64,000 nucleotides of DNA from Liquidambar formosana (taxonomy: Eukaryota > Streptophyta > Magnoliopsida > Saxifragales > Altingiaceae): positions 17,693,046 to 17,757,045 of the forward strand of contig CM077824.1 in assembly GCA_039720395.1 (NCBI GenBank). Direction: 5' to 3'. Of the stretch, positions 21,126 to 30,954 are shown one piece after another; positions within the stretch are counted from its first letter, which is position 1, and each line of letters starts with the position of its first letter. Both the position numbers and the translations under genes were made by a program. The notes beneath the pieces are model-generated. The model worked only from the letters and a program-made list of their open reading frames with translations, did no database searches and was not told the DNA's origin.

Positions 21126-21133
21126 TATTTATA
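21126..21133 (-). promoter_or_regulatory. TATA box of microprotein gene A
   Basis: TATAAATA on the - strand in the context 'cctctataaatagagataag'. It lies 94 bp before the ATG, leaving about 60-70 bp for a 5' UTR. The same box at the same distance is found at the duplicate gene (49618-49625). Confidence 0.65.
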
Positions 21134-21380
21134 GAGGGGAGTATGTATATATGAACCTGTACTGGTGGAAACGACGCACATGAATGATGGACCACGATGT
21201 TCTTTTGAAAATGAGATGGCCAGCGAAGGCAGTATGTTACTAAGCCAGATCCCCCACACTAGACACGGGATCTCCACGCCACCATGCTTTCACACGTTTA
21301 AGTGTTGTACATGGTTGTCACACAAAAAAGTGTAACATGGCCGGTGGAGAGTTGACACTAAATTCTCAGCAAAAAAAAAA

Positions 21381-21530
21381 GGGGGAATTGGCAATTAGTC
21401 TATATTTAAATAAAATTTTAGCAATTAGTCAAGTAAGGCTTTATATAACTCACTAAATCAAAAATAAGAAACTTATTTGTCATTTAGTCACAATAGTTTT
21501 TAAAATTCCCAATTTGCCCTTTCCGGTTCA
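21381..21530 (+). repeat. MULE left terminal inverted repeat
   Basis: It contains 'aattggcaattagtc', 'tagcaattagtcaagtaag', 'gtcatttagtcaca' and 'cccaatttgccc'. It is shared with 13202-13350 (direct) and mirrored at 30830-30954. Confidence 0.75.
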
Positions 21531-21965
21531 TAAGACGTTAATGTCAAAATTGGGTTCACTGCATACACCACTAAAGGAAGGATCCTCCTCCCGTTTATAG
21601 TGCATATATGCAGTTTGATTTCAATTTTTTGAATCTCAGCTCTGCGTTTTAGGGTTCTTCTACTTTGAAATCACTTTGTTCTTCCTCTTCATTCCCTTGT
21701 TGACTGGTGCTTCAAATTTTGGAGGAGCTTCAAATTTCAGAGGTTTTAATCAGGGATTCCTCCCATTTATGGTGTATGTTGTTTTAGTTTTTGAATTTTT
21801 GAATATGAGCTATGCGTTTTAGGGTTTTTATTCTTCCTATTCCTTCTATTGTTGATTGGTGCTTCAGATTTTGGGGGGATTAATCCATGTCTAGCTCAAG
21901 TTTATGGTGTTTTCGGTGAAGGCATTAATCATCTGACCATTATTTTGTAGATTTCAGATTCTAGG

Positions 21966-22461
21966 GTAAGTTGTGTGTGCGTGAGTGCTTCATGTGTAAT
22001 CTGATTTTTGTGTTTTATGCTGTTTTTGTGTAATTTTTTTTATGAGTTGTGTGTGCGTGAGTGCTTTATGTGTAATTTGATTTTTGTGTTTTGTGCTGTT
22101 TTTGTGTAAGTTTGTATGAGTTGTGTGTGCCTGAGTGCTTCATGTATAATCAAATTTTGCTATTCCATGCTCTATTTTTGTTCTTTACATTGCTTTAAAA
22201 GATTGGTTTATTTGATAATTATTGGGGGATTTGGCCATTCCATGCTTTGTTTTTGTTCCATGCTCTATTTTTGTTTCAATTAGATTATTCTGTTTTTTAT
22301 TCATTTTTGCTTTTAATATGATTTCATTGTCTTTTTTGATGTACTTATCATATGTTCATTTCATTTATTCTTGCATTTTTTATATCACTTTTTTTGGGGA
22401 AAATAGTAAGATTTTACTGTGTTAGTAACTGGGTGATGTTGTTGTGTTCTTTTTTATACAG
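21966..22461 (+). other. 5' UTR intron of the MULE transposase with 3 x 75-bp tandem repeat
   Basis: Donor 'ctagg|gtaagt' at 21966 and acceptor 'tttatacag|aat' at 22461 bracket a leader intron, so the transposase ATG (22476) lies 15 bases into the next exon. The intron holds three tandem units of about 75 bp starting near 21970, 22046 and 22120, each beginning 'gttgtgtgtgc(g/c)tgagtg'. First introns with such repeats often affect expression, but no function is shown here. Confidence 0.6.
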
Positions 22462-22475
22462 AATCAAAGTTGTAA

Positions 22476-24767
22476 ATGGAGAACCAGATGTGTTTGATGT
22501 GCAAATATGGGGACCATACTGCTGTTATGAGTGTACGCACTCAAACTTCATATGATGACCTTTGTTGTTTTGTTATTAGTCGATGGAGGAGTTTAAGACC
22601 AGATTTTTTTAGTCTTTTTTATGCCATTCCTGGTCATTCGAGCTGTACGTTGGACAATGAAGCAGACTTGCAAAACATGTACTCTATGGTACGTCATTTT
22701 CGGTTATTGCAAGTCAATGTTGAAGTTTATGAGCACACAAGCATTGATGGCAGTAATAATGTTCAAGATATAAGTTTCCAATCAGCATGTGGAGTTTTGG
22801 AATATAGAAAAATCAGCGATGTTGAGACTGACTTGTTGTCGAGCTTTTGTTCACATCAGCAGAAGACTTTGTTGACGGCTGGATGGGCTAAATGCATCAG
22901 CGATGTAGGGCAGTGTTTTAAAGATGGAGCTGATGGGTTTCGTATTGCATTGCGCAAGTATTCTATTGAGGTTGGTTTCAAATACAAGCTGGTGAGAAAC
23001 AATAGTAAAAGAATCATGGCTGTATGTTTTTTGAAAGAGAAGGGATGTGAGTGGCATGTTCAGGCGATGGCTCATCCTGGGAATAATAACTTTTATATTT
23101 CTAAGTTGAACAGAGTGCATACGTGTGGTGCTGTTGTGCACACATCTAAGCATCCCAAGATGGGATCTGATATTGTTTCATCTGAATTCATTGATGTTGT
23201 GCGGGACAAACCTCTTATCAGTCCAGTCGAGGTTGTTTTAACTTTCAAGACAAAATATGGCCTCGATATTTCATATACCAATGCTTGGAACGGTATCGAG
23301 AAAGCTAGTAATGCATTGTACGGAAACCATGCAGAGTCTTTTGCGCAACTTAGCTGGTATGTGCAAGAAGCCTTGAGGACAAATTCGGGCAGTAAAATTG
23401 TTCTCAATCTTGATTGTTGTACTCAACATTTTAAGAGACTGTTTGTATCATTTCGAGCGTGTATTTCTGGTTTCAAATTTTGTCGTCCCATGCTCTTTTT
23501 GGATGGCACGTTTTTTAAGGGAAAATACAAGGGTCAATTACTAGGTGTCACAGCGAAAGATGGTAACCAAGGTGAGTTTTTTTAGTTCATGTTTTGATAG
23601 CTTATGTGTTCTTTAAACATAGTAAAACTTTTTATGTTACAAGCACAATCCCATATAAACAAATCTTTATCAAAAATGTAAAATTTTACTATTTTTTACT
23701 CACTACGTTTCGTTTCATTGTCAGAGTTATTTCCGTTGGCTTTTGCGATTGTTGACTCTGAAGATGAGGATAATTGGAGATGGTGTTTGCAGCAGTTGGT
23801 TGATGTTGTAGGAGAAGAAAGAACATTGAATTTCATTTCAGATTGGAATAAAGGACTCCTAGCAGCCTTGCCTAAGGTTTTCCCCAGTGCACATCATGCG
23901 TTTTGCTTACATCATTTGAAGGGAAATTTGAGGGACAAATTGAAAGGATAGAAGAAGTCTTTCAGAGAGAGCATTGTGTTCAAGTTTCGAGAGTGTGTAT
24001 ATGCCCCCACAGAGGATGCGTTCAATGAAAAGTTGTCTAAGTTAGTGGAAGAAGGGGGGAACAAAGTTAAAGATTTCCTTGCTGATTGCCCATTCAAGAA
24101 TTAGACAAATGCACACTTTCAAGGGCAGCGTTATGGGGAAATGTGGTCCAATGTTGCTGAGTCTTTCAATTCGTGGATTCGAGATGCTCGTAACCTCCCT
24201 ATTACTAAAATGGTGGATTTAATAAGATCCAAACTCCTGAATCAAATGGCAATTAGAAGAAAGGAAGCAAGTAAATGGGGAAGCGTTTTATGCCCGAACA
24301 TGGATGCTCGTTTGAGTACTGAGTTGGATAAGGGACGTACATGGAGGATCAGCATGTCTAGTGAGTATGTGTTTGAGGTGCATTCTGACCCGTCTGTTAC
24401 TGTTGACATATCAAGACACACATGTTTATGTCATAAATGGCAACTCAATGGATTCCCATGTGAACACGCTTCAGTTGTAATACAGAATAATGGTTTGGAC
24501 TTGAACTACTTTATTGAGTGGTATTTTCATGTTCACAGCTTCCAAGCAGCATATGCTGATTCTATATACCCGATTACTACTTCAGACAAGCCAAATAATG
24601 CTTATAGTGAATATGAGGTGATCCTCCTACCGTTTACAAGACGACAACCAGGACGACCCAAAAAGTGTAGGATACCTTCAAAAGGAGAGAAGATTGCGCA
24701 AATAAGATGTAGCAGATGTGGGCGATTGGGCAACCATAATAAGAAGACTTGCAAAAATCCGATATAG
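22476..24767 (+). pseudogene. mudrA-like: MURA-type Mutator transposase (two exons, two in-frame TAG)
   Basis: Exon 1 22476-23571 (donor gtgagt), intron 23572-23724, exon 2 23725-24767; the join reads GNQ|ELFPLAFAIVD. Domains: N-terminal PB1-like part (residues ~1-85), MuDR DNA-binding domain (~150-215: KYKLVRNNSKRIMAVC, CEWHV, RVHTCG), DDE catalytic core (first Asp in LFLDGTFFKGKY, second in SDWNKGL where families usually have SDRxKGL, Glu in NVAESFNSWI), SWIM zinc finger (CLCHKWQLNGFPCEHA), and a C-terminal CCHC knuckle (CSRCGRLGNHNKKTC). Two TAG codons interrupt exon 2 in frame, at 23949-23951 (LKG*KKSF) and 24102-24104 (FKN*TNAHF). The rest is intact, so decay is recent. About 712 codons, normal for MURA. 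Confidence 0.9.
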
Positions 24768-24925
24768 AATATCATTACATCAACTTTCTCCCCATTTGTC
24801 TCATTTTGATTTCGAAAATACTGATTCATTGATGTAATAATGTCAACATTTTAGTAGGATATGCTTTTTTTCTTGATCGGTGAAATGTTTTCAATAAATT
24901 TCTAGCTGAATAGGATGCTTAATGC

Positions 24926-25600
24926 AATAGATATGATTTTCTCTTTTTCCTTTTGCTACTAGTTTGAATTAATGGAACATTGAGTATTTTTTTTTGAATG
25001 AGTGATGCAGTTTTTTGTAGGTTGCAAATGTTTGCTATTTAGTTTAGATCTATCAAAATTTTACAGTTAAAGTAGTAAAACTTTACTACTCTAAGTAGTA
25101 AAATTTTACTACTTTAACTGTAATTTTAAGATTCAAGTAGTAAAATTTTACTACTTGTTGAACTATCTCCCAACCTGTGCATAATAAGAATCACAATAGT
25201 AAGACTATGCAAATTTACTTTGTACTGTCAAAAAAAAAACCTTCAAATTTGTCATTAATGCAATACATATGATCTCTTCTTTTTCCTTTGCTGTTGGTTG
25301 AATTAATGGAACATTGAGTGTTATTTTTTGATTAAGTGATGCAGGTTTTTTGTGGGTTGCGAATGTTTGCTATTTAGTTTAGGTCCATTAAAATTTTACA
25401 GTTACAGTAGTAAAACTTTACTACTCTAAGTAGTAAACTTTTACTACTTTAACTGTAATTTTAGGATTTAAGTAGTAAAATTTTACTACTTGTTGGACTA
25501 TGTCCCAATCCGTGTATAATAAGAATCACAACAGTAAAATTATACAAATTTACTTTGTACTGAGCAAAAAAAACCTTCAAATTTTGTCATTCAATGAAGT
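24926..25600. repeat. Two tandem 335-bp repeats between the convergent MULE genes
   Basis: Copy 1 (about 24926-25264) and copy 2 (about 25265-25600) align almost throughout ('gaattaatggaacattgagt', 'gtttgctatttagttta', 'aataagaatcacaaYagtaa', 'tttactttgtact'). Each contains 'gtagtaaaattttactac' palindromes in a cluster of three TAGTAAA words. Placed between two converging 3' ends, they would lie in the overlapping 3' UTRs. Confidence 0.8.
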
Positions 25601-25857
25601 ATCACTTTCATTCCAGTTCACAAAACTAATATTTTTTATTTTTATACAATGATCCATGAAATCTATTATTACATAAGAAAAACAAAAAATAATTGGGGGG
25701 CGGCCAATATATATCAGTCAAGATCATCTACGGATGGAGGAACCATATTGAGTGGCATCACGTACTGAGGTTGCATTCCTGATGATGGTTTTTCATTCTT
25801 GCTCCAAGACTCTTTTCAGGATCCTTGTCCATCGCCAAGGAATCTAGATATCATGTC

Positions 25858-28800
25858 TCATCGAAAGCCGCGGATTACTCTCTTGGGTACTTTTGTGGGA
25901 ACTCCTAGTCCATAGGCATACCATTGCATTATGTAACATACAAAAATCCCACAGTCAACCCTACATAAAAAATAATATGTCAATTTTTGGTAAGTATTGT
26001 ACCCTTTCAGTTTGTATTTTTGATTTCGAATACTCACGAGTTGTCTGCTTGTTGTGGGCTTTTTGTCATTACTCTGAGTTCTTCTTCCTTGTCGGGAGAC
26101 AATTGGAGTTCCTTACGTGCAACGTTTTGCAAGAATTTCTGAACATATTCTTTCTACAACAAGGTAATAAAAGTTAAAATCATCAAAAAATATACACTAG
26201 GAATTAGGAATATGAAACTAATTAGTATTTTGACTATACCACTGCCTTGGCCTTGTTAAAATAGTGATCTTCATTGCCTTCCCGTGGAAGCAAAGAGTTA
26301 TGGTAGTACCATACGCCTTCTTCAGCATTGAGCACAAGCAAAGTCCAATGCCCAAGGGTATTTGTTCTCATACCAGAACTATTGATTGGGAAGAATATAT
26401 ACCTTTGGAGATCTCTGGTGGCGTCTAATATGTACCTGTCTAACATTCTATTTCTTTGTAAATCATCTGGGCAGGCTATGTATTCCTGTTACACGATATA
26501 GCAATTAGAAGTCTAGCACAGATTTTATGCGCATGTATCAGATTTTGTATAAAATTGACAATTGAAACAATTTGTTGCGTTACCGTATTGATACTGGACA
26601 CGTAGCTTATCAGGTGCATTTTCATGGCATAATTTGATGCAGTATCTCCTATCACTGCTTTCATTTCTCGTTCAAGTAGTTCAGCAAAACCATCAAGAAC
26701 CTGTTGGTAAACAAAAATAATAAGATGTTAGTAAATCTGTAAATTTTACTATTTACTATATAATAGTTAACTAGAACTGTAAAATTTTAATTCTTACACT
26801 ACTACTGGTATCATTTTCCTTTAAAATGTTAAAGATGTCTCTAAGCTCAATATAGTTTCCATATCGTTCCCCTCTCCAAACTGTTGACCTGCAATTGAAA
26901 CTTAATGTTTTTAAATTGTGCATGAAAATGTGTAAGTTTTTACAAACTGAGTGTGCAGTAGATTTGCTCAGTTCCAACTTGAACATTTTACACGCAATGG
27001 CCCTGTCAGCTTCATGCAATATTTTTGTTACTTCAGATTTTATTGGGAATGGCAATTTTGGACCCATACTACTCTTTTGGTTACCTTCTTCTTCAAAATC
27101 ATCAACTTCAAGAAGTTGAGGGACCTCAGTAGGTTTTTCTTGCACTTTGCTGTCTAGTTTTTTTGACTGTTTTGTGCCTTTCTTTGTCTTCTCATATGTG
27201 AAATCATCAAGCTTTGTTCCTTTCCTCATGTACCCTTTCACACGTTTGATGATCGAAGGTGGTGATGCCCTCTTTCTTGTAGTTGGTGTTTCTTTGTTCT
27301 TCATAATCACATCAGCACTAGCTTTTCCAATCTTTTGTGTGATGGTACGTGTATAATACTCCTCAGCTTCTTCATGAAGTGATTCTTTCTGGGAATTTAG
27401 TTTCTCATTTTCATTCTTAAGTTCTGTGAACTTTTTTTCATAAGCTATTACCACTTCTTCATGTTTTTGTTTAACTGCATCTCTCTTTGCCATGACCTGC
27501 TTGAGCTGCTCATTCAAGGATGCAACTATGCCTTCAATATTCTGTTCTCTTAGTTGTTGAACTGTCTTCGCCAATGCATCTCTTTCAGCTTTCAAGCTCA
27601 CTATCTCAGCTTCCTTGTTTTTGGTGTCATTCTCAAGGAATTCAAGTTTATTGTTGAGTTCTGCAAAAACTCTTTCATTGTTTATGTGACTACTCTTTGG
27701 AATATTTGTATGGTGCTGCTCTATCTCTTCTCTCCTTGCATCAGACATTGCAGCTTTAAAAAGTGTCTCCATGTTTCGTGTGTCATACTCTTCCTCCTCT
27801 TCTGCTTTCTCTTTATGCTCTTCCTTCTCTTCTTCATCCTCATCATCCTCATCAACCTCCTAATCCTCTTCTTTATCCTCATCATTCTCCTGTTCATCTT
27901 CTTCATCTGTTGATTCTTGCACAATCCTCTTTCCTTTTTGTTTTTTTGAAGCAAACAAACCTTTTCATTTGTGTTACATTTCAACTCTGCCTCATTTACC
28001 TAATCATCAAGAAGTTAAAATGTTATATGCAAGCAAAAAGATTTGTCTTTATTTTTAAAACTGTAAAATTTTACTACTCAGAGTTATATTTTTAGAAATG
28101 CAAAGTCTTTAGGCTTATGGTTTAACACATAAAAGTGTAAAGTTTTACTACTCATAATTATAACTTAAACAATTAAAGTTTTACTATTATACATTATAAT
28201 TTAATAATGTAAAGTTTTACTGTTTTTGGTGACTTAAAGTGTAGGTAGTATTAAAATAAGAACAAGAGAAAGAAGATAAAACAAGAGAGAAAGAAAGCAA
28301 AGAGGAGATCTAAGCTCTCATGGCCCCCAAACAGAGCTTTGAGGCTGCAAATTCTTAGTTCAATATGTTCTTCATTCAAAAAAAGAAGACTACAACCCTA
28401 TTTGTTGAAAAAAACCTGACAGACTACACTAGTGGAGCAATCCTGTTTGTTCTGATTTTAATTTAATGGGAAGACATGCCATGCAAAGAGAGTAACAGTT
28501 CTGATTTTAATTTAATGTAATTATACTAGTAACAGTTTTGCATTTCCAAAACCAAATTATACTAACATAACATGTAAAGTTTTACTACTCATAATTATAA
28601 CTTAAACATGTAAAGTTTTACTACTATACATTACAATTTAATAATGTAAAGTTTTACTGTTTTCAAGTTTTACTATTATACATCATTAAAATAACTAAAA
28701 TAGGATAATTTAAATCAACATTCAAATGTTTTACCTCATCTTTGCCAAGAGCTTTAAGATTTATAGCGTTCAACTTTTTGTTTAACTTCCCAAGGTTCCA

Positions 28801-30542
28801 TTTGAGGAACCTTGGTGTGGCAGTCTTCTTCTTTGGCTTCAATATTGTTGTGTGCTCACACAACCAAAACTGCAACAATGAAAGAAAGTTCAGTAATGAA
28901 ACTTTTAACTCAATATCACAATAAAGAACATTTAGACTAATCGACTTACCAGTAAAATAAGCACACAACCAGTTACGCTGCTGGGTTTTGAGTATGACTT
29001 CTCAATCGAAGATAGCAACTGTCTTTTTATCAGCTCTGGCCAATCATATGTTCCCATTTTCTCAAAATGTTCAAGATAAGGTAAATAAGCCCATCCCAAC
29101 GATGTCCCCGAGGTTACGAAGAACAATGTGACAAAGACATTTAAGCACAAAAGTCTGGCAACATCTTGATGGTCGACTACGTGCTCCCCCTTCACTGCTT
29201 TGATTAACAGACTTTTAATTATTGGAGGGATAAGTCTCTTGCCATCACTGCAATTTCTTTTTGCAAAAGCAGTGTTTGGGACACTTTCATACCCAAGATT
29301 GATGGTTTTTTGTCCACTCGGGATACCAAAAAGAATGGAAATATCATTGTCCCTCACTTTCAAGTGTTTATTTCCAATATGAAATGCCTTGTAATCTGAA
29401 TTGTATGTCCTTATTATTTTCTTCACATCTGTATCACATTTTCTTATTGCACGACCATCCACAGTCCCATTAATGAATGGTTGAAAGAAGTTCCAGAAAG
29501 GAGTTTTCTTCAGCTCCTCTTTGTGATGCTTTTCTAACTTGACTTCTTTCAATAAACTTATCAAACTAGTCATGTTTGATCTAAATTGTTTTTTAGTATC
29601 ATCTTTTTTTCCAGCTTTTTTCTTCTCCTCTGTTTCTTTCTTTCTTCTTTTTGAATGATCTGTTGTTTGACCACCCTCATGTGCAACATCAGTTTCTTCA
29701 ATCAAAAAACCAGTATCAATTAGTTTTTGTTGCTAACAGGAAAGTTTTACTACATATCAACCACAAAAAATGAACAAGGCTAACATTTAACCCATGCTAG
29801 ATGCTTTGAGAGTACAATTTTACTACATATTACCCAAAAAAAAGAACAATAATAGCATTTAAATCGTGCTAAATGCTTTACCAGTAAAGTTTTACTACAT
29901 ATTATCCAAAAAAAGGAACAACGCAACCATTTACAGTTCAAACAGTAAAGTTTGTTAAATAATACACTAAATTTAGTCAAACAAAACCCTAACATTCCAG
30001 ATTTTGTTGAACAAAACAGTATCACATACAAATTTAGTCAAATAAGATGCTAACCTAATAAAATCTTACTACTCTATTTTCATATTAAACTTGATTTTCC
30101 CGTTCAAAATCAATTTTCACAAACGATTTTCACTTACATTTAAAAAAAACCCTAACATTCCTAATTGCAGTAAAATTTTACTACGTATCACCTAAAAAAA
30201 AAAGGAACAACACAACCATTTGCAGTTCAAACAGTAAAGTTTGCTAAATAATACACTAAAATGGTAAGATTTTACATAAACTTCAAACAAAACCCTAACA
30301 TTGGTAAGATTTTACATAAAGTTCAAACGAAACCCTAACATTCCAGATTTTGTTGAACAAAACAGTATCACATACAAATTTAGTCAAATAAAATGCTAAC
30401 CTAGTAAAATCTTACTACTCTGTTTTCATATTAAACTTGATTTTCCCGTTCAAAATCAATTTTCATAAACGATTTTGACTTACATTTCAAAAAAACCCTA
30501 AGATTCCAGATTTTCATAATGAAACTTACTTCTTTTCACCAT
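25858..30542 (-). pseudogene. Ulp1-like SUMO-protease-family gene of the MULE (KIU type), several lesions
   Basis: Multi-exon gene on -. A likely start is ATG 30542 (MVKR, then donor gtaagt). Exon 28950-29732 has a basic leader (SKRRKKETEEKKKAGKK) and the conserved ULP-associated domain (KTPFWNFFQPFI, NDISILFGIPSG, DVARLLCLNVFVTL). Exon 28735-28869 (TPRFLKWNLGKLN). An acidic run at 27930-27780 and a long coiled coil at 27772-27300 (EAEIVSLKAERDALAKTVQQ). Peptidase C48 exons: 26584-26702, 26238-26485 (catalytic His in LGHWTLLVLNAEEGVW; Asn in YYHNSL where yeast Ulp1 has Asp), 26035-26165, and the last exon with Cys in SVDCGIFVCYIMQW. Lesions: TAG near 27862, a frame change near 27960, TGA at 25858-25860 before DMISRFLGD, and TGA at 25816. 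The family cleaves SUMO-like modifiers; its role for transposons is unknown. Confidence 0.8.
28050..28690. repeat. Intron of the ULP gene rich in GTAAAGTTTTACTACT words
   Basis: Blocks at about 28138-28222 and 28574-28663 are near-duplicates ('gtaaagttttactactcat', 'aattataacttaaaca', 'aatttaataatgtaaag'). Between them is non-coding DNA (28230-28560). No exon is evident. The motif belongs to the series described for the MULE as a whole. Confidence 0.65.
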
Positions 30543-30620
30543 GATTTTTGCGAATCAAATAGTAAAACTCTTCGCGCAAAAGTGATGATTTTCTCGAGAA
30601 AATTCGAAATAGTAAGCAGT
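29740..30620. repeat. 5' region of the ULP gene with internal tandem duplications
   Basis: About 29995-30160 and 30337-30500 are near-identical ('gattttgttgaacaaaacag', 'ttgattttcccgttcaaaat'). About 29930-29960 and 30220-30250 share 'cagttcaaacagtaaagttt'. The whole tract is studded with 'agtaaaRttttactac' words. It would be 5' intron or leader of the ULP gene. Confidence 0.7.
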
Positions 30621-30829
30621 AAAATCTTCTACCAGGTTCGTTCCCCTTCTCTCTACCCGAAAGTGAAGAATCCTCTTCTATAGGTTCATGCGTCTTCTCT
30701 GTAGGTTCATGCGTCTTCTCGGTAGATTCATGCCTTTTCTCTCTGGCGGTTTCTTCACGAACCGTCGAACGGTTTTTGTGATTAGTTTTGAAGGAATGGG
30801 GGCACGAGTGTGGAATGGGGGCACGAGTG

Positions 30830-30954
30830 TAGATTAGTTAGTAAATCAGGGGCGTTTTTGTCAAAAAAAGGTAAAATGGACTAATTGAATTAGGGAAAAA
30901 GTTAGGTGACTAATTGCTAAATAAGATGTAGTTTCTTGACTAGCGGCCAAATCC
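30830..30954 (-). repeat. MULE right terminal inverted repeat
   Basis: Reverse complement starts 'ggggatttggccgctagtca' and contains 'tttagcaattagtca' and 'aattagtccattttacc'. It pairs with 21381-21530 and matches the right ends at 15090-15182 and 33430-33783. Confidence 0.75.

Larger units (their letters stand above)
19266..21370. repeat. Segmental duplication unit A, left part
   Basis: Part 1 (19266-19410: 'catactgcatatgga', 'gtagatgatatca', 'cacccaaatgatatggc', 'caaaccgagtcactcg') recurs at 34376-34540 and 54905-55070. Part 2 (about 19855-21370) recurs at 47307-50760, from 'tatgaaaactctccaacacg' to 'atgggatctccacg'. The copy at 47 kb has a CACTA/LINE insert and a Helitron. Between them, 19411-19854 holds nothing recognisable. 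The unit contains microprotein gene A. Its right end is interrupted by the 9.6-kb MULE; homology resumes at about 30980. Confidence 0.75.
21381..30954. mobile_element. Kaonashi-type Mutator-like element, 9.6 kb, with transposase and Ulp1-like protease
   Basis: Terminal inverted repeats of at least 100 bp: left 'gggggaattggcaattagtc', right (reverse complement) 'ggggatttggccgctagtca', both continuing with 'agcaattagtca' words. Nine or more A on each side (21371-21380 and 30955-30969) can be the 9-bp target duplication. Inside are a MURA transposase gene on + (22476-24767) and, convergently, a large Ulp1-protease gene on - (about 25858-30542). MULEs that carry a ULP-like gene are known in plants as Kaonashi elements. 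The insertion lies in segmental unit A. Both genes have in-frame stops, so this copy is probably no longer autonomous. Confidence 0.85.

Noticed and set aside
24926..25600. CRISPR-like array
   Set aside because: Only two long tandem repeats without regular short repeat-spacer units, in a plant nuclear context; they are transposon-internal duplications.
27554..28095. Open frames on + with hydrophobic Leu/Phe runs
   Set aside because: Antisense shadows of the acidic and coiled-coil region of the ULP gene on -.
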